Notes: a model not told the origin generated them from the letters alone. Counted from the stretch's first letter, positions 1 through 6,492 are shown. The stretch is 6,857 nucleotides of DNA from JBBKWQ01 sp037969115 (GCA_037969115.1 JBBKWQ010000291.1:1-6857), one strand, 5' to 3'. Translations and numbers: made by a program.

Positions 1-76
1 GTACTGGGACGGCTCACAGTGGACCGAGCACGTGTCACGCGCCGGCCAGCAGTACACCGATCCGCCCGTCGCCTGA
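1..76 (+). CDS. DUF2510 domain protein, C-terminal end only (5' truncated by window edge)
   Basis: The frame beginning at base 2 reads 24 codons to a TGA at 74-76. The peptide begins YWDGSQWTEHV, which matches the core of the DUF2510 domain, a short Trp-rich module (pattern roughly R-YWDG-xx-WT-xHV) common in actinobacterial membrane or secreted proteins. About 13 residues follow it, so in this protein the domain sits at the extreme C-terminus; in many relatives it is N-terminal, before transmembrane segments. The rest of the protein lies off the left edge, so size, topology and function cannot be read. The domain has no established biochemical role. The next gene starts 52 nt downstream on the same strand, but a candidate promoter lies between them. 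Confidence 0.72.
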   Translation, partial: YWDGSQWTEHVSRAGQQYTDPPVA

Positions 77-115
77 TCAGCCCCCGACGGCGGACGGCGC
101 ACAACATCGTCCCGG

Positions 116-121
116 TACCCT
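116..121 (+). promoter_or_regulatory. Candidate -10 box (TACCCT) of a leaderless transcript for the MBL-Rieske gene
   Basis: TACCCT fits the actinobacterial -10 consensus TANNNT and lies exactly 7 nt before the ATG at 129, so transcription would begin at or within a base of the start codon. No Shine-Dalgarno-like GGAGG is present in the 20 bases before that ATG, which agrees with leaderless initiation. The -35 region (about 92-98, GGACGG) is a poor match to TTGACA. A match to TANNNT occurs by chance fairly often; the spacing is what gives it weight. Confidence 0.42.
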
Positions 122-128
122 CTGAGCA

Positions 129-1691
129 ATGCGCGCGACCTCGATCGGCCACGCCGGGATCCTCATCGAGACCCACGCAGGCTCGATTCTCTGCGACCCC
201 TGGTTCGTTCCCGCGTTCTTCGGATCGTGGTTCGTATTCCCGCGCAACGACCAACTGAGCGACGATCTCCTCGACCGTATCGAGCAGGCCGACTTCCTCT
301 ACGTCACCCATCTGCACGCCGACCACCACGACGAGCCGTGGCTGCGCCGACACCTGCGTCGCGACATCCCGATCGTGTTGCCCGGATACCCGACACACGA
401 GCAGGAACGCACGCTCGCCCGGCTCGGGTTCACGAACTTCATCAAGACCGTCGACGGCGAGGAGGTCGAGCTCGCCCCAGGGCTGACCGTCGCGATCCAT
501 ACCGAGACGTCGATCACCGACGGCCCCGGTGGCGACTCGGCGATGATGGTCTTCGACGGCGAGAGCCGGCTCGTGAATCAGAACGACTGCCGCACCACCG
601 ACCTGGGCGCTCTGCGGTCGCATGGCGCGGTCGACCTGCACTGGCTGCAGTACTCGGGGGCGATCTGGTACCCGATGGTGTACGACCTGCCCGACGACCA
701 GAAGCGCCGGCTCTGTGAAGCCAAGGTCGAGGCCCAATCGACGCGCGCGATGCGCTACGTCGTGGAAATCGGTGCCCGCGCCGTGGTGCCGAGTGCGGGG
801 CCGCCGTGCTTCCTCGACGAAGATCTCTGGCACCTGAACGTGATCACCGGCGACGAGATGTCGATCTTTCCCGACCAGAAGTCGTTCCTGCCGCGCATCG
901 ACGCCGTCGGCCAGCAGGGGGTGCTCGCCGTTCCGGGCACCACCATCGAGGTCACCCCCGATGCCATCGAGGTGACCCACCCGATCAGCGACGCCGACGT
1001 CGCGGCGATCTTCTCCGACAAAGACGCGTACCTGCGTCGGTATCAGGCCGACTGGGCACCGTGGCTCGCCGATCTGAAGGCGGGGTGGAATCCGCCGTCG
1101 ACCGATCTGCTCGCCACGCTCAAGGCATGGTGGGAGCCGATGCTGGCGATGGCACCGACGTTGCGGAACGCCGTGGGTTCGAACTGCCTGTTCCGTGCGG
1201 GCGATCTCGACATCATCATCGACTTCCCCAACGGCGAGGTTCGGGCGTACGCAGGCGAGCCGCACGACTTCCGGTTCGAGATCCCGCGTGAACTGGTGGA
1301 GACGGTCGCCGACCTCAAGGCGGTCGACTGGAGCAACTCGCTGCTCCTGTCGTGCCGTTTCACCGCGTGGCGCAGCGGCGACTTCAACGAGTACCTCTAC
1401 AACTTCTTCAAGTCACTGTCGGTCGAGCGGATGCGACGCACCGAGGCAGAAGCGATCCGCAAGCTCGACCCGCCGACGGAGACCGAGCCCGACTTCGAGC
1501 TGTGCGGCTACGTCGTGCAACGCCGGTGCCCACACCGCAACGCCGACCTCTCGGTGTTCGGCGAGATCGAGGGCGACGAGCTCATCTGCACGCTGCACGG
1601 TTGGCGCTTCGACGTCGAGACGGGCCGTTGCAAGACCGCCGCCGACCATCCGCTCCGCATCCGTCGCGGTACGGCCGACGTCGTCGACTGA
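129..1691 (+). CDS. Metallo-beta-lactamase-fold protein with C-terminal Rieske [2Fe-2S] domain
   Basis: A 520-residue protein in two parts. Residues about 1-300 form a UlaG-like metallo-beta-lactamase fold: the opening GHAGILIET and CDPWF strands, the metal motif HLHADH (His61, His63, Asp65, His66), GDSA at 135-138 and NQNDC at 150-154, where Asp153 may be a further ligand. Residues 300-455 are a linker rich in Trp and acidic residues with no motif I recognise. Residues 456-516 form a Rieske domain with a full cluster-binding set: CPH (Cys467, His469), 17 residues, then CTLH (Cys487, His490). The pairing resembles vertebrate CMP-N-acetylneuraminate hydroxylase (CMAH), which also couples Rieske and MBL-like parts, but there the Rieske domain is N-terminal. 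An oxygenase or redox hydrolase role is inferred; substrate unknown. No signal peptide, so probably cytoplasmic. No reductase or ferredoxin partner is nearby. ATG129 is chosen because the fold's first strand begins right there. Confidence 0.88.
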   Translation: MRATSIGHAGILIETHAGSILCDPWFVPAFFGSWFVFPRNDQLSDDLLDRIEQADFLYVTHLHADHHDEPWLRRHLRRDIPIVLPGYPTHEQERTLARLGFTNFIKTVDGEEVELAPGLTVAIHTETSITDGPGGDSAMMVFDGESRLVNQNDCRTTDLGALRSHGAVDLHWLQYSGAIWYPMVYDLPDDQKRRLCEAKVEAQSTRAMRYVVEIGARAVVPSAGPPCFLDEDLWHLNVITGDEMSIFPDQKSFLPRIDAVGQQGVLAVPGTTIEVTPDAIEVTHPISDADVAAIFSDKDAYLRRYQADWAPWLADLKAGWNPPSTDLLATLKAWWEPMLAMAPTLRNAVGSNCLFRAGDLDIIIDFPNGEVRAYAGEPHDFRFEIPRELVETVADLKAVDWSNSLLLSCRFTAWRSGDFNEYLYNFFKSLSVERMRRTEAEAIRKLDPPTETEPDFELCGYVVQRRCPHRNADLSVFGEIEGDELICTLHGWRFDVETGRCKTAADHPLRIRRGTADVVD

Positions 1692-1692
1692 A

Positions 1693-1706
1693 CCGCCGTC
1701 AGGCGG
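1693..1706. terminator. Small GC hairpin between convergent genes, possible bidirectional terminator
   Basis: CCGCC-GTCA-GGCGG forms a perfect 5-bp stem with a 4-nt loop. It begins one base after the MBL-Rieske stop and runs into the last codons of the HAD gene, which converges on it; the two stop codons are 7 nt apart. Placement is what a shared terminator would need, but neither side has a T-run, the stem is short, and such GC palindromes are frequent at this base composition. Confidence 0.3.
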
Positions 1707-2514
1707 CGAAGCGCCGCACCATCTCGGGCACCGCAGCCCAGCCGCGGTCGGCAGGGGTGCCGATTCGGTGCTTGGTCACGGCGAGTGCGTCCGGGTCGCC
1801 GCCTTCGACCGCGATCGGGAAGGCCACCTCGCGCAGCAGCGGCACGTCGTTCGCCCCGTCGCCGACGGCAAGGACCTGCGACGGGTCGAGTCCGTGTAGC
1901 TCGCAGTACGACAGCACGCCGGACCACTTGGTGATGCCGGGTGCGGTGACGATGAGCCCCCAGTCGCCGAAAGACAACTCGGGTGCCAGCGATGCGTGCG
2001 CGATGCCGCGGGCCACCAGCTCGAGCCACGCCGGTTCGATGAGGTCTCGCCGTACGCCGAGCACGTTGAACGAGTACACCGGCTGGGTCCGCACCACGTC
2101 GTAGAGGTCGCCGTTCTGCGTGACCTGCGCGATCTGTGCGAGATGGCCCTCCGATGTGGACGGGGTGTCGGAGATGACGACATCGTGGTCGTCGCCGAGA
2201 ACGAGCACGGTGGGATGCACGTGGTGGGCAAGGAAGATGTGCAGCACCTCAGCGGCATGGTCGCCCGAGAACGGCGTGGCGTGGAACACCATGCCGTGCT
2301 CGAACCCGATCGCGCCGTCGACGCACACCGCGGGGAGGTCGAACTGGTTGCGGTCGAAGAACTCGAACGCGGTCCGCGGCCGGCGCGAGGTGGCCGCCAG
2401 CACCGGAATGCCGTCGTCACGGAGTTCGGCGAGCGCGGCTCGATGCTCGTCGGGCATCACGATGTCGGGGCCCCACAACGTGCCATCGAGATCGGTGACG
2501 ACGAGTGACACCAT
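1699..2514 (-). CDS. Cof-type HAD-superfamily phosphatase
   Basis: A 271-residue protein, the usual size for Cof/HAD-IIB phosphatases. All four HAD motifs are present: motif I DLDGT (Asp8 nucleophile, Asp10 acid/base), motif II around Thr42/Ser43 (AATSRR), motif III Lys196 in GITKWSG, and motif IV GDGANDVPLL (Asp219 and Asp223 for Mg2+). Between motifs II and III lies a large cap (about 80-185) as in the IIB class. Family members dephosphorylate sugar phosphates, nucleotides or cofactor intermediates; substrate cannot be read from sequence. Mannosyl-3-phosphoglycerate phosphatase-like activity is another HAD-IIB possibility. The frame stays open well upstream into lacZ, but the start is set at ATG 2514-2512: the protein begins MVSLVVTDLDGT as relatives do, and this ATG overlaps the lacZ stop as TGATG. 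No clear Shine-Dalgarno sequence precedes it, so translation is probably coupled to lacZ. Confidence 0.92.
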   Translation of the reverse strand: MVSLVVTDLDGTLWGPDIVMPDEHRAALAELRDDGIPVLAATSRRPRTAFEFFDRNQFDLPAVCVDGAIGFEHGMVFHATPFSGDHAAEVLHIFLAHHVHPTVLVLGDDHDVVISDTPSTSEGHLAQIAQVTQNGDLYDVVRTQPVYSFNVLGVRRDLIEPAWLELVARGIAHASLAPELSFGDWGLIVTAPGITKWSGVLSYCELHGLDPSQVLAVGDGANDVPLLREVAFPIAVEGGDPDALAVTKHRIGTPADRGWAAVPEMVRRFAA

Positions 2515-5423
2515 CAGGACGCCGTGACCACGATGCGATAGCTGAACGCGTACGTGCCGGGGGACACGCGGTACTGCTCGAGGATGTCGGGACCGCAGCT
2601 TGCCGTTCCCACGCCGCGATGCGCCACGTCGAGATGCACGACGAGCTCGTCGCGAGGAACCAGATCGGTCTCGTGTGCAGCGGCGAGCAGATCGGCTTGG
2701 GTGAAGTGCGTCGCCGAGCAGTGCAGCGAACCGGGGTCGAACGCTTCGACTCGCACCGACACGCCGTCTCCGACCATTTCGAACCAACGGCAGTCTGTGC
2801 GCAGACCGAACTCCTGGGGCACGAGGTACGGCGGTTCGTCGACCGGTGCCTCCCACACCCCGAGCAGGCTGCCGCGGTTGCGGTCGGGGTAGTTCTCGAC
2901 CGGCCCGCGTCCGTACCAGCGAACGCTGTCGAAGCCTGCCGGGAGGCGGAACGTCACGCCGACGCGGGCGAGGTCGGTGAGCGTGTCGGGGACGACGACG
3001 CGGTGATGATGCAGCTCGGAGCCGTCTTCGAGCACGTCGATCTGGTGCTCATGGTCGGCAAAGTCGGCGGCCGGCAGTCGATGCAGTCCCGCATCCTCCC
3101 AGCCGACCCATGCCGTGCCGCCCACGCCGATGCGACGTGACAACTCGGGCATCAGCTTGAACCCGTCGTTGTCGATGGGCGCACGGAAGAGCGCGAGCTC
3201 GACGGGAGTGGTCAACACGTCAGCGGCGGCACCCTTCGAGGCGGCGCCGGCGATTCGACGGCGGCGGAGACGGCGCAATTCGACCTGATCCCAGGCGACG
3301 AAGTGCCCGGCCGGTGCCCACTGGGTGTCGGCGACCTGCGTGAACGTCACCGTGAGATGTGCATCGGCGTCGTCGGGTCGCTCGCACGGCAGCGGGATCA
3401 CCGCGCTGCTCAGCGCAGGAATCGGCGGCAGCGTGAGCGCCCCCGACTCGATCACGGTGCCGCCGACGAGCAATTCCCATCGCGCGACGAGGTCGTCGAG
3501 GTCGCTGAACGCCCGACGGTTGGTGACGCGGAGCTTGGCGCGCCCGGCAGCCTCGACGGTCACCGGCCGGTACACCCAGGCCACCTCGTGGGCAGCGGGG
3601 TGCGGCACCAGATCGGACGACATCAACCCGTCGGCGACGAAGTTGCCGTCGTGGGGTGATTCGCCGAACTGGCCACCGTACGCGAAGCCGATCCTGCCGT
3701 TGGGCAGCGTCGTACGGATGCCGTGGTCTTTCCATTCCCAGATGAAGCCGCCCTGGAGGTGCGGCGAGTTGGTGATGGCATCCCAGTAGTCGGCGAGCGA
3801 TCCGTTCGAGTTGCCCATCGCGTGGCTGTACTCACACAGGATCAGCGGACGGTCGCCCTCGTATGCGGCGATGTCGGCGATCGTGGCGTACATCGGGCAG
3901 ACCACATCGGTGGCGTGACGTCCCCCGTCGTGCCAGCCACACTGGCGGATCGCGTCCTCGTAGTGGAGCGGACGCGACGGATCGGCTTCGCGAATCCAGC
4001 CGGCCAGCGCGTCGTGGTTGCGTCCATATCCCGACTCGTTGCCGAGCGACCACATGATCACGCTGGGGTGGTTGCGGTCGCGCTCGACCATGCGAGCTCC
4101 ACGGTCGAGCCATGTCGATCGCCAGCGGGTGTCGTCGGCGAGGCTGGAGTTGTAGGCGTGGCTCTCGATGTTGGCCTCGTCGATCACGTACATCCCGATC
4201 TCGTCACAGAGGTCGAGCAAGCGCGGGTCGTTCGGGTAGTGCGAACACCGCACTGCCGTGATGTTGAGCCCGCGCATGGCATACAGATCGGCACGCATGT
4301 CGTCGAGCGTGAGCGCTTTGCCACGATCGGGGTGGTGGTCGTGGCGGTTCACGCCGAAGATCCACACTCGCTTGCCGTTCACGAGCAGATCGCCGTCGGT
4401 GATCTCGACGTGGCGGAAGCCGACGAGTTGTGCGTGCACCTCGGCGACGTCGCCGTCCGGGTCGACGAGCTCGGCGATGACCCGGTACCGGTTCGGATGC
4501 TCGGCCGACCACGGCGAGACATCGGCGATCTCGAAGTGCGCTGTCACGCCATGCCCTCGGAACCCGTACGGGTCGACGAAACGGTGCGGGACGCTGACAA
4601 CCTGCGCCTTGCCGAGACGCTTACCCCCGAGCGTCTCGGCGAAGACGCGGACCTTCCAACCGGCTGCCGGCGGCGCAGTGCCGCCCACGACGGCGGTCAC
4701 GTCGAGCAGCCCGGCACCGTCGTCGACCCGGAGGTCGGCGTCGCAGCGCAACGTGTGCACGTGCACTGCAGCGCGAGCCTCGATGAACACCTCGCGGTGG
4801 AGCCCCGCCATCCACCACTGGTCCTGGTCCTCGACGTAGCTGTGCGCGGAGAAGCGTGACACCACCACGGCCAGCTCGTTGCGGCCGCGGGCGACGTGGC
4901 CGGTGATGTCGTACTCACTGGCGAGACGGCTGTCGGAGCCGTAACCGGCGAAGCGGCCGTTCACGAAAACGGTGTGGACGCTCTCGGCACCGCCGAGGTG
5001 CAACACGATCTGCCTGCCCGACCAACCGCGCGGGATGGTGAACGAGCGGCGGTACACACCGGTCGGGTTGTGATCGGGAAGCCGCGGTGGAGGACCGTCG
5101 AAGGGCATTTGCACGTTCGTGTACCGCGGGTGGTCGTCGACACCCTGCACGGTCCAGTTTCCCGGCACGGCCAGGGTGGTCCAGTGCTTGCCCGAGTCTC
5201 CTTCGAGCCGGATAGCTGCCGGTGGGACGCGGTCGGGGTGGTCGAACAGGCGGAAGCGCCACCGACCGTCGAGCGATCTCCAGAAGGCCGAATCGGTCCG
5301 AACGTCGGCCCGAGCGGCAGCTCGATCCGGGAACGCCGTCGTGGGCGGACGCATCGGCAACCGGTGCAACGCCGTCACCGACGGGTCGGCCCAGGGGCGG
5401 AGTTCACCGATTACGGGAAGCAT
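2514..5423 (-). CDS. lacZ: Beta-galactosidase, glycoside hydrolase family 2 (LacZ type)
   Basis: A 969-residue enzyme (E. coli LacZ is 1,023) that should release galactose from beta-galactosides. The five LacZ domains are all visible: jelly-roll sugar-binding domain (about 45-216, with YTN at 101-103 and EDQDQW from 198), Ig-like domain (about 218-335), TIM barrel (about 337-620), second Ig-like domain (about 622-717) and C-terminal small-chain domain (about 735-966, entered by LFRAPIDNDG). Catalytic parts are intact: acid/base Glu463 in GNESG, nucleophile Glu531 in LCEYSHAMGNSNG, Mg2+ ligands Glu420 and His422 in DEANIESH, plus GVNRHDHHP and VRCSHYP. The position of E. coli Trp999 appears to be Cys943 (SCGP), as in many other LacZ proteins. 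No signal peptide, so cytoplasmic. The start ATG fits because WADPSVTALHRL aligns with the E. coli N-terminus. No good ribosome site precedes it; a weak CAGACT box lies 6 nt upstream. No transporter or regulator is adjacent. Confidence 0.96.
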   Translation of the reverse strand: MLPVIGELRPWADPSVTALHRLPMRPPTTAFPDRAAARADVRTDSAFWRSLDGRWRFRLFDHPDRVPPAAIRLEGDSGKHWTTLAVPGNWTVQGVDDHPRYTNVQMPFDGPPPRLPDHNPTGVYRRSFTIPRGWSGRQIVLHLGGAESVHTVFVNGRFAGYGSDSRLASEYDITGHVARGRNELAVVVSRFSAHSYVEDQDQWWMAGLHREVFIEARAAVHVHTLRCDADLRVDDGAGLLDVTAVVGGTAPPAAGWKVRVFAETLGGKRLGKAQVVSVPHRFVDPYGFRGHGVTAHFEIADVSPWSAEHPNRYRVIAELVDPDGDVAEVHAQLVGFRHVEITDGDLLVNGKRVWIFGVNRHDHHPDRGKALTLDDMRADLYAMRGLNITAVRCSHYPNDPRLLDLCDEIGMYVIDEANIESHAYNSSLADDTRWRSTWLDRGARMVERDRNHPSVIMWSLGNESGYGRNHDALAGWIREADPSRPLHYEDAIRQCGWHDGGRHATDVVCPMYATIADIAAYEGDRPLILCEYSHAMGNSNGSLADYWDAITNSPHLQGGFIWEWKDHGIRTTLPNGRIGFAYGGQFGESPHDGNFVADGLMSSDLVPHPAAHEVAWVYRPVTVEAAGRAKLRVTNRRAFSDLDDLVARWELLVGGTVIESGALTLPPIPALSSAVIPLPCERPDDADAHLTVTFTQVADTQWAPAGHFVAWDQVELRRLRRRRIAGAASKGAAADVLTTPVELALFRAPIDNDGFKLMPELSRRIGVGGTAWVGWEDAGLHRLPAADFADHEHQIDVLEDGSELHHHRVVVPDTLTDLARVGVTFRLPAGFDSVRWYGRGPVENYPDRNRGSLLGVWEAPVDEPPYLVPQEFGLRTDCRWFEMVGDGVSVRVEAFDPGSLHCSATHFTQADLLAAAHETDLVPRDELVVHLDVAHRGVGTASCGPDILEQYRVSPGTYAFSYRIVVTAS

Positions 5424-5443
5424 TTGCCGAGTCTGCCAGCCAG

Positions 5444-5460
5444 CCCGCGATTTCGGCGGG
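5444..5460 (-). terminator. Weak GC hairpin between the L,D-transpeptidase and lacZ
   Basis: In the 75-nt gap, CCCGC and GCGGG form a 5-bp stem around a 7-nt loop, about 39 nt after the transpeptidase stop and about 20 nt before the lacZ ATG. There is no T-run, so it may be a weak terminator, part of the lacZ leader, or chance. If it terminates, lacZ needs its own promoter, and only a poor -10 candidate (CAGACT, 5430-5435 read on the minus strand) is visible. Confidence 0.2.
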
Positions 5461-5498
5461 AGTCGGTCGACGGCCCGGCCAGCGGTGTTCGAACTCGG

Positions 5499-6404
5499 TC
5501 AGCCGCCGTTGTGGACCCAGACCGGGGTATGCATCGGCATCAGTTCGGAGTCCCAGATCCAGTCCATCGCCGGAACACTGACACGAACGCAGCCGTGCGA
5601 GGCCGGGTAGTTCGGGATGCTGTTCGAGCCGTGTACGGCGACGCCACCGACGAAGTACTTCGGGCGGTAGATCTCGCCGAGGTCACCTTCCCACCATCCT
5701 TCGGGTCGTTCACGGTTCACCGCGTGCAGGCCGTCGGGAGTGAGTGACACACCGGTGATCTCTTCGCCGGGCGTGTTCTGATCGGGTTCGGTGTAGGCCT
5801 CGCCGTTACCGGTCGACGTGTTCAGGATCCACTCGGTGACGCCGTCGATCACGAAGAACAGCACTTGCTTCTGCTTGTCGATTTCGATGAGCGTGCCGGC
5901 ATCGGAGCGGCCGTAGGCACGTTCGGTGACGCTCGACATCTTGTCGGCGGTTTCTTGGCCGAGCGACCCGTCGGCCGTGAGTCCGTAGTACTTCTGGAAG
6001 GCCATCACGGCTTGCCGGGTGGTGAGCCCGTAGCTGCCGTCGGCATCGGAGACCCAAAAGCCCAGTTCGAGGAGACGGAACTGGGCGCGAGCGGTTTCGG
6101 AGCCGCTCTTCGTGCCGACCGCGACCACGGGTGGCTCCATCGCCGGCACGGCGATGAACTTGGCGGGCAGCGTGGTGGTGGTCGTGGTGGAGGTGGTGGA
6201 GGTGGTCGACGTACTCGTCGTGGTGGTGGGTTCGACAGTGGTGGTGGGTGCCAGCGTGGTCGTGGGTGCCAGCGTGGAGCTGGTGGCAGCAAGCGTGCTG
6301 GGAGCCTCTGAGTCGACGGGCTGGCTGGTCACCGAGGTGGTGGAACACGCACCGAGTACGAGCGCACCCGCGCCGAGCGCAGGGAGGAGTCCACGAAGTC
6401 GCAC
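5499..6404 (-). CDS. L,D-transpeptidase lipoprotein with peptidoglycan-binding domain and Thr-rich stalk
   Basis: A 301-residue envelope protein likely to make 3-3 cross-links in peptidoglycan. Order of parts: signal peptide with Arg at 2 and 4, hydrophobic core 6-19 and lipobox LGAC, Cys20 being the lipidated residue; a Ser/Thr/Pro-rich stalk about 21-80 including LAPTTT, LAPTTT, VEPTTT; a PG_binding_1 domain about 101-158 (LGFWVSDADGSYGLTTRQAVMAF region cut here to its key words LGFW, DGSYG, AVMAFQ); and a YkuD catalytic domain about 170-298. The active site shows His258 in AVHGS and Cys272 in SHGCVRVS, with His270 beside it, so it should be active. The start is GTG at 6404-6402; it gives a full lipoprotein signal, and a candidate -10 box lies 6 nt upstream. 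lacZ starts 75 nt downstream but has no clear functional link. The protein is expected outside the membrane, stalk-anchored. Confidence 0.94.
   Translation of the reverse strand: MRLRGLLPALGAGALVLGACSTTSVTSQPVDSEAPSTLAATSSTLAPTTTLAPTTTVEPTTTTSTSTTSTTSTTTTTTLPAKFIAVPAMEPPVVAVGTKSGSETARAQFRLLELGFWVSDADGSYGLTTRQAVMAFQKYYGLTADGSLGQETADKMSSVTERAYGRSDAGTLIEIDKQKQVLFFVIDGVTEWILNTSTGNGEAYTEPDQNTPGEEITGVSLTPDGLHAVNRERPEGWWEGDLGEIYRPKYFVGGVAVHGSNSIPNYPASHGCVRVSVPAMDWIWDSELMPMHTPVWVHNGG
6219..6279 (-). repeat. 18-nt tandem repeat coding for the Thr/Pro stalk of the L,D-transpeptidase
   Basis: Bases 6244-6261 and 6262-6279 are tandem 18-mers that agree at 16 of 18 positions. In the protein the period gives hexapeptides LAPTTT (45-50), LAPTTT (51-56) and the diverged VEPTTT (57-62), followed by a Thr/Ser run to about residue 78. 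The unit is in frame, so copy number can change without breaking the gene. This suggests slippage or unequal exchange sets the stalk length. Confidence 0.8.
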
Positions 6405-6410
6405 CCCGCC

Positions 6411-6416
6411 AGCCTA
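6411..6416 (-). promoter_or_regulatory. Candidate -10 box (TAGGCT) close to the L,D-transpeptidase GTG
   Basis: Read on the minus strand, TAGGCT fits TANNNT and ends 6 nt before the GTG start, the same arrangement as at the MBL-Rieske gene. There is no strong Shine-Dalgarno sequence (only GGCGGG directly before GTG). The region 17-18 nt further up (CTGCGG) is a weak -35. A leaderless transcript is inferred; it competes with the leader-hairpin reading of the same intergenic region. Confidence 0.38.
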
Positions 6417-6429
6417 ATGATCGAACTTT

Positions 6430-6461
6430 GGAGTCCGCAGGTACTTTCGGCGGAAATCCTC
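6430..6461 (-). other. Imperfect hairpin in the gluQ/L,D-transpeptidase intergenic region
   Basis: On the minus strand TCCGC (6454-6450) pairs with GCGGA (6438-6434) around an 11-nt loop. An outer 3-bp helix can be added in two ways, GGA (6459-6457) with TCC (6432-6430) or GAG (6461-6459) with CTC (6433-6431), giving about 8 pairs with a small internal loop or bulge. It lies about 26-30 nt before the transpeptidase start. It could be leader RNA structure, an operator, or chance. There is no T-run to make it a clear terminator for gluQ. Confidence 0.28.
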
Positions 6462-6464
6462 GGC

Positions 6465-6492
6465 TTTTCGGGCATGTTCACAACTTTTGAGG
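6465..6492 (-). promoter_or_regulatory. Possible sigma28 (FliA/WhiG)-like promoter upstream of the L,D-transpeptidase
   Basis: On the minus strand CTCAAA (6490-6485) is followed 12 nt later by a GCCCGAAAA stretch (6473-6465). The FliA/WhiG class recognises roughly TAAA, about 15 nt, then GCCGATAA; here CCCGAAAA matches 6 of 8 and TCAA matches 3 of 4, with a 14-nt gap between them. The match is approximate and the spacing is one base short, so this is only a lead. A transcript from it would carry a leader of roughly 50 nt containing the hairpin at 6430-6461. Confidence 0.18.

Noticed and set aside
1195..1899. Ser/Arg-rich 234-codon frame over the 3' half of the MBL-Rieske gene
   Set aside because: Low-complexity, out-of-frame reading of a gene with clear Rieske motifs; it even runs through the convergent junction.
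2515..2856. N-terminal extension of the HAD frame into lacZ
   Set aside because: The extension is Arg-rich, lies wholly within the lacZ C-terminal domain in another frame, and the HAD fold begins at the ATG at 2514.
3723..4859. A 378-codon open frame on the + strand opposite lacZ
   Set aside because: It is antisense to the TIM barrel and sugar-binding domain of an unmistakable LacZ. The translation shows no recognised motif and a Val/Asp/Arg-rich makeup expected when high-GC coding DNA is read on the other strand.
4896..5747. A 283-codon open frame on the + strand spanning the lacZ start and transpeptidase end
   Set aside because: It crosses two real minus-strand genes and their gap, and has no family motif; a shadow caused by low stop-codon frequency at high GC.
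6244..6279. CRISPR-like or mobile-element repeats
   Set aside because: The only clear tandem repeats are in-frame coding repeats of the Thr/Pro stalk; there are no spacers, inverted terminal repeats or transposase.
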